A stretch of 64,000 nucleotides of DNA from CAVUBL01 sp963739795 (GTDB lineage Bacteria > Acidobacteriota > Thermoanaerobaculia > Multivoradales > DATKCC01): positions 100,450 to 164,449 of the forward strand of contig CAVUBL010000004.1 of NCBI GenBank assembly GCA_963739795.1, written 5' to 3'. The translations under genes and the position numbers were made by a program. This document shows, one piece after another, positions 60,568 through 64,000 of the stretch. Numbering within the stretch: the first letter of the stretch is position 1; each line of letters begins with the position of its first letter. The notes under the pieces were generated by a model. The model saw nothing but the letters and a program-made list of their open reading frames with translations, searched no databases and was not told where the DNA came from.

Positions 60568-61392
60568 ATGGACGCTCCCCGCCTCAAGAAGGCCCTGGGT
60601 CAACACCACTTGGTCGACCCCCGGATCTGCGGCCCGCTCGTCGCCTTCCTGCGGCCGGCGGGCGAGCGGGTCCTCGAGATCGGGCCGGGCGGCGGCGTGC
60701 TCACCCGCGAGCTCGCGCGCTGGGGCGCCCGGGTGTGGGCGTGGGAGCTCGACCCGGAGTGGGCGTTCGCCCTGCGCGGCGACCTCGCCGCCGGCCTCGC
60801 GAAATCGCCCATCCGATCGAAGGTGCCGGGGGTGCCGGAGCCGGCCCTGGTGGTGGGAGACGCCCTGGAGATCCCCTGGGAGCGGTTGCCGTCGCCGACC
60901 CTCGTCGCCGGCAACCTCCCTTACAACGTCGCCACTCCGCTCATCGCCCGCCTCTTGCGCCACCCGGAGCGCATCCCGCGGGCTGGCTTCCTGGTCCAGA
61001 AGGAGGTGGCCGAGCGCCTCGTGGCGGGGCCGGGCGAGGCGGCTTACGGAGCGCTCTCGGTCCTCGTCCAGGCCCGCTCCGAGGCCCGCATCCTGGGCCG
61101 GGTCAAAGCGGGCAGCTTCCGGCCGCCTCCAAAGGTCGACGGCGCTTTCGTCGGCTTCACCCTGCGCCCGCCGCCCTTGGCCGCCGCCGGGATGGCGTTT
61201 CTGGAGGCGACGGTCCACCTGGCCTTCGCCCAGCGGCGCAAGACCCTGCGCAACAGCCTGGGCGCGGGTTGGGGCCGGGAGCGGGCCGAGGCGGCCCTGG
61301 CCGCCGCCGGGATCGCCGCCCGAGACCGCGCCGAGGAGCTCTCCCTGGCCGACTACCTCCGGCTGGTGCGGAACGCCCCGGGGAGAAGCTGA
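60568..61392 (+). CDS. rsmA: 16S rRNA dimethyladenosine transferase
   Basis: RsmA/KsgA dimethylates two adjacent adenosines in helix 45 of 16S rRNA during 30S maturation. This 274-residue protein starts MDAPRLKKALGQHHLVDPR (KxxGQxFL-like). It has SAM motif VLEIGPGGGVLTREL and the catalytic NLPY motif in GNLPYNVATPLIARLL. The C-terminal domain carries FRPPPKVDGAFV and FAQRRKTLRNSL. It lies upstream of ftsK on the same strand. Confidence 0.96.
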   Translation: MDAPRLKKALGQHHLVDPRICGPLVAFLRPAGERVLEIGPGGGVLTRELARWGARVWAWELDPEWAFALRGDLAAGLAKSPIRSKVPGVPEPALVVGDALEIPWERLPSPTLVAGNLPYNVATPLIARLLRHPERIPRAGFLVQKEVAERLVAGPGEAAYGALSVLVQARSEARILGRVKAGSFRPPPKVDGAFVGFTLRPPPLAAAGMAFLEATVHLAFAQRRKTLRNSLGAGWGRERAEAALAAAGIAARDRAEELSLADYLRLVRNAPGRS

Positions 61393-61528
61393 GAGGACTG
61401 TTCCTCCGCCTCTGGAGAGGGCGGGGCGAGCCCTGGGGGAAGGCTGAACGGCCGGCTCCGCCGATCAAAGTGCTAGACTTCAAGCTGATTTAGGCCGAAT
61501 CCTTCAACCGTTACTCGAGAGTCCGACC

Positions 61529-63979
61529 GTGGCCAAAGCACCCGCGCGCGAGGAGAAACCGGCGGCCCGCATCCAGCTTCCGCCGGGCAAGGGCGAGGAG
61601 CTCGCCGGCATCCTCGTCCTGAGCGTCTCGGTGCTCCTGGCCATGAGCCTGGTCTCCTACCACCCCGACGACCCGAGCCTGTTCCACGCCTCCTCCGAGC
61701 CCGGCCCGGTGCGCAACCTGATCGGGCAGGTGGGGGCCCACGCCTCGGCCCTCTCCTTCGGCCTGCTCGGGCTGGCGGCCCTCCTCATCCCGGTGTTCCT
61801 GGCGGCCGCCGGCTGGCGCCTGCTGCGCCGGCGCTCGGCGGAGCGCTCACCCTTGCGCCTGATCGGCGCACTGGTGGTGCTCGGGACTCTGCCGGCCCTG
61901 CTCCAGGCGACGGTGGGAGAGATCTCGTGGCGCGGCTGGCTGTCGGACTCGGGAGGCGCGTTCGGCAAGCTCCTCGCGGAGGTGCTCGAGGCCCGGCTCA
62001 ATCTCCCGGGCACGCTCCTGGTGCTGGTCTCGGCCGTGGTCCTGGGGACCGCTCTCGCCGTCCAGTCGACCCTCGGCGACGTGGCTCGCTCGTGGGCCGC
62101 GCGGGTGGCCGCCTGGTGGGGGCGCCGACGCCTCGCGCGCGAGCGGCGCCGCGAGCGCCGGACCAAGGAGCGCAACCGCCGCCGGGTGGTGGCAAAGCAC
62201 CTGCAGCGGGTCGTCGCGGAGCGCCGCGGGGCGGAGGGTGAGGCCGCCGCGCCCGCCGGGATGGCCGACCTGCCGCTCCGGGTGGTGGAGCGGCGGGGCG
62301 AGGGCGGGTTCGCCGTGCGCCGGGTCTCGGCCCCGGTGGTCGCCGCGAGTCGGCTCCGGGACGCCGCGGCGGAGCCGGGCCGTCCGGCCACGGTCCCCGC
62401 TTCATCTCGGGGGCAGGGGCGCGCTCCGCGGAGCTCCCGCGAGTCGCTCCCTCAGCAGGACCTGCCCTTCGTCGGTGAGCCGGGCAGCGGCCCGCCGGGC
62501 ACGCCGCCCCTGAATCTGCTTCAGCAGACGGCACCCGGCACGAGCCTGGACGAAGACGAGCTGGTGCGCCTGGGAGAGCTGATTCGGAGCCGGTGCGCGG
62601 AGTTCGGGGTGGAGGGGACGATCGAGGGGATCAGCCCCGGTCCGGTGATCACGGTCTTCGAGTTCCAGCCCGCGCCCGGCGTCAAGGTGAGCCAGATCGT
62701 CAACCTCCAGGACGAGCTGGCCCTGGCACTGCGCGCCACCTCGGTGCGCATCGACCGGTTGCCCGGCCGCTCGACCCTGGGGATCGAGGTTCCCAACCGG
62801 GAGCGGCTGACCATCCCCCTCGGGACGCTCCTCTCGCAGGAGACGTTCCAGAAGGCGCGCTCGCCGCTGACCATGGCCCTGGGGGTGACGATCTACGGCG
62901 AGCCCTACTTCGCCGACCTCGCCACCATGCCCCACCTGCTGGTCGCCGGCGCCACCGGCGCCGGCAAGAGCGTGGGGCTCCAGACGATGATCACGTCGAT
63001 CGTCTACAAGGCGCCGGCCGAGCAGGTGCGCTTCATCTTGATCGATCCCAAGCGGATCGAGCTCGGGGTCTACGCCGACATTCCCAACCTCGAGACCAAG
63101 GTGGTGGTCGAGCCCCAGCAGGCGGCCAACGTGCTCAACAACATGGTGGCCGAGATGGAGCGGCGCTACCGCCTGTTGGCCGAGGTCCACGTGCGCTCGA
63201 TCGCGTACTACAACAGCGCCATCCGCGACCCAGAGCAGCGCCGACGGCTGGCCCTCGACGACGAGACCAGCGATTTCGGACCGGAGGACTTCCAGCCACT
63301 GCCGTACTTCGTGATCATCATCGACGAGCTCGCCGACCTGATGATGGTCGCCTCCTCGGAGGTCGAAACCGCCATTGCGCGCCTGGCCCAAATGGCGCGC
63401 GCCGTGGGCATCCACCTGATCGTCGCCACCCAGCGGCCGTCGGTCGACATCCTCACCGGCACGATCAAGGCCAACTTCCCGTGCCGGATCTCCTACGCCA
63501 CGGCGACCCGCCACGACTCGCGCACCATCCTGGACCAGATCGGCGCCGAGCAGCTCCTGGGCAAGGGCGACGCCCTGTTCATGCCTCCGGGCACCTCGCG
63601 GACGATGCGCCTCCACGGCGCCTACGTCTCCGAGCAGGAGACGGCGGGCTTGATGCGGTGGCTCAAGAAGCAGGCCAAGCCGGACTACAACCTCGACCTG
63701 CTCAAACCACTGGTGGGGAGCCGCAGCGCGGGCGGTGGGTCCGACGGTGAATCCGACGACGAGCTCTACGACGAGGCCGCCCGCCTGGTGGTCTCGGAGG
63801 GCCAGGGCTCGGCCTCCTTCCTCCAGCGCCGCCTGCGGGTCGGCTTCTCCCGAGCCGCCCGCCTCATCGACATGATGGAGCAGGACGGCATCCTCGGGCC
63901 CCCTCAGGGCTCGAAGCCCCGGGAAGTCCTCGTCCCGGGCGACTACTTCCTCGAGATCGACGCCGCGCGGGTGGAGTAG
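61529..63979 (+). CDS. ftsK: DNA translocase FtsK/SpoIIIE
   Basis: This 816-residue division-septum DNA pump starts at GTG 61529 (MAKAPAREEKPAARIQLPPG). Four N-terminal transmembrane helices (LAGILVLSVSVLLAMSLVSY onward) precede a basic linker, then the motor with Walker A GATGAGKSVGLQ near residue 475 and Walker B FVIIIDELADLMM. The C-terminal gamma winged-helix reads ASFLQRRLRVGFSRAARLID. Length and domain order are complete. It would pump chromosome dimers and terminus DNA toward XerCD recombination. Confidence 0.97.
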   Translation: MAKAPAREEKPAARIQLPPGKGEELAGILVLSVSVLLAMSLVSYHPDDPSLFHASSEPGPVRNLIGQVGAHASALSFGLLGLAALLIPVFLAAAGWRLLRRRSAERSPLRLIGALVVLGTLPALLQATVGEISWRGWLSDSGGAFGKLLAEVLEARLNLPGTLLVLVSAVVLGTALAVQSTLGDVARSWAARVAAWWGRRRLARERRRERRTKERNRRRVVAKHLQRVVAERRGAEGEAAAPAGMADLPLRVVERRGEGGFAVRRVSAPVVAASRLRDAAAEPGRPATVPASSRGQGRAPRSSRESLPQQDLPFVGEPGSGPPGTPPLNLLQQTAPGTSLDEDELVRLGELIRSRCAEFGVEGTIEGISPGPVITVFEFQPAPGVKVSQIVNLQDELALALRATSVRIDRLPGRSTLGIEVPNRERLTIPLGTLLSQETFQKARSPLTMALGVTIYGEPYFADLATMPHLLVAGATGAGKSVGLQTMITSIVYKAPAEQVRFILIDPKRIELGVYADIPNLETKVVVEPQQAANVLNNMVAEMERRYRLLAEVHVRSIAYYNSAIRDPEQRRRLALDDETSDFGPEDFQPLPYFVIIIDELADLMMVASSEVETAIARLAQMARAVGIHLIVATQRPSVDILTGTIKANFPCRISYATATRHDSRTILDQIGAEQLLGKGDALFMPPGTSRTMRLHGAYVSEQETAGLMRWLKKQAKPDYNLDLLKPLVGSRSAGGGSDGESDDELYDEAARLVVSEGQGSASFLQRRLRVGFSRAARLIDMMEQDGILGPPQGSKPREVLVPGDYFLEIDAARVE

Positions 63980-64000
63980 GTGGCCTCTCCGGGCGCCGCC

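Noticed and set aside
60324..61493. A 389-codon frame running through rsmA
   Set aside because: Past about 60540 it is only another frame of rsmA. Only the first part has coding-like composition and is reported as a fragment.
63980..64000. Start of another gene after ftsK (GTG at 63980)
   Set aside because: Only seven codons are visible, too few to support a call.

Overview
The window is a strongly GC-rich bacterial chromosome segment with dense housekeeping genes, overlapping operons, few long gaps and no prophage, CRISPR array or transposase gene. Gene content is a futalosine-pathway mqnA, a GlnRS carrying a YqeY-like tail, a complete tig-clpP-clpX-lon run, a Bat (aerotolerance-type) operon, and secreted proteins with matrixin and fibronectin-like domains. 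This fits a Gram-negative of the Acidobacteriota (Thermoanaerobaculia-like) or a neighbouring deep phylum. That placement is inference from gene content, not from a marker search.

Layout. 1-5.2 kb: the end of a membrane protein, glnS and queA (minus strand), and an MFS exporter. 5.2-9.8 kb: a 191-bp tandem repeat, then a peptide/nickel-type ABC importer (two permeases and a binding protein, no ATPase in view). 9.9-12.8 kb: two Hsp20 chaperones on either side of an orphan histidine kinase. The second hsp20 has a consensus sigma-70-type promoter and a structured leader. 12.9-17.6 kb: a small zinc-ribbon protein, a methyltransferase, rplU, rpmA, obg fused in frame to nadD, rsfS, and an unusual sigma-54-activator-like ATPase. 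17.9-21 kb: an HD-GYP sensor and a deoxyhypusine-synthase-like gene. 21.4-25 kb: an acyl-CoA cluster (two enoyl-CoA hydratases, a thiolase, a class I amidotransferase). 25.2-26.5 kb: a conserved protein of unknown function and a ThiS-like sulfur carrier. 26.6-36 kb: tRNA-Lys, tRNA-Leu, tig, clpP, clpX, lon, engB, rho and mqnA. 36-38.3 kb: a DprE1/DprE2-like oxidase-reductase pair. 38.3-41.2 kb: a patch rich in small mobile elements (MITE-like) with a decayed secreted-protein gene. 41.2-46.2 kb: an enoyl-CoA hydratase, a thioredoxin-like 2Fe-2S ferredoxin, an ALDH7-type dehydrogenase, and an O-antigen-ligase-like/TPR membrane protein. 46.4-49.7 kb: a large secreted matrixin protease. 49.8-59.9 kb: moxR, DUF58, a BatD-like/DUF4381-like gene, batA, batB, batC, batD, batE and a GAF-GGDEF gene, nearly all overlapping by a few bases. 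60.5-64 kb: rsmA and ftsK.

The most distinctive feature is the load of short dispersed repeats. They comprise a GC-rich palindromic family (nine or more copies), a second hairpin family, a MITE-like family with about 20-bp terminal inverted repeats, and a 160-bp palindromic element. Several sit exactly at gene ends. One copy has removed the stop codon between obg and nadD and joins them into a single reading frame, and the MITE family supplies the TAG stop of two genes. No complete new defence or biosynthetic system is evident. The best leads are the repeat-mediated gene fusion, the MITE/stop-codon relationship, the bacterial deoxyhypusine-synthase homologue, and the atypical activator ATPase in the ribosome-assembly operon.
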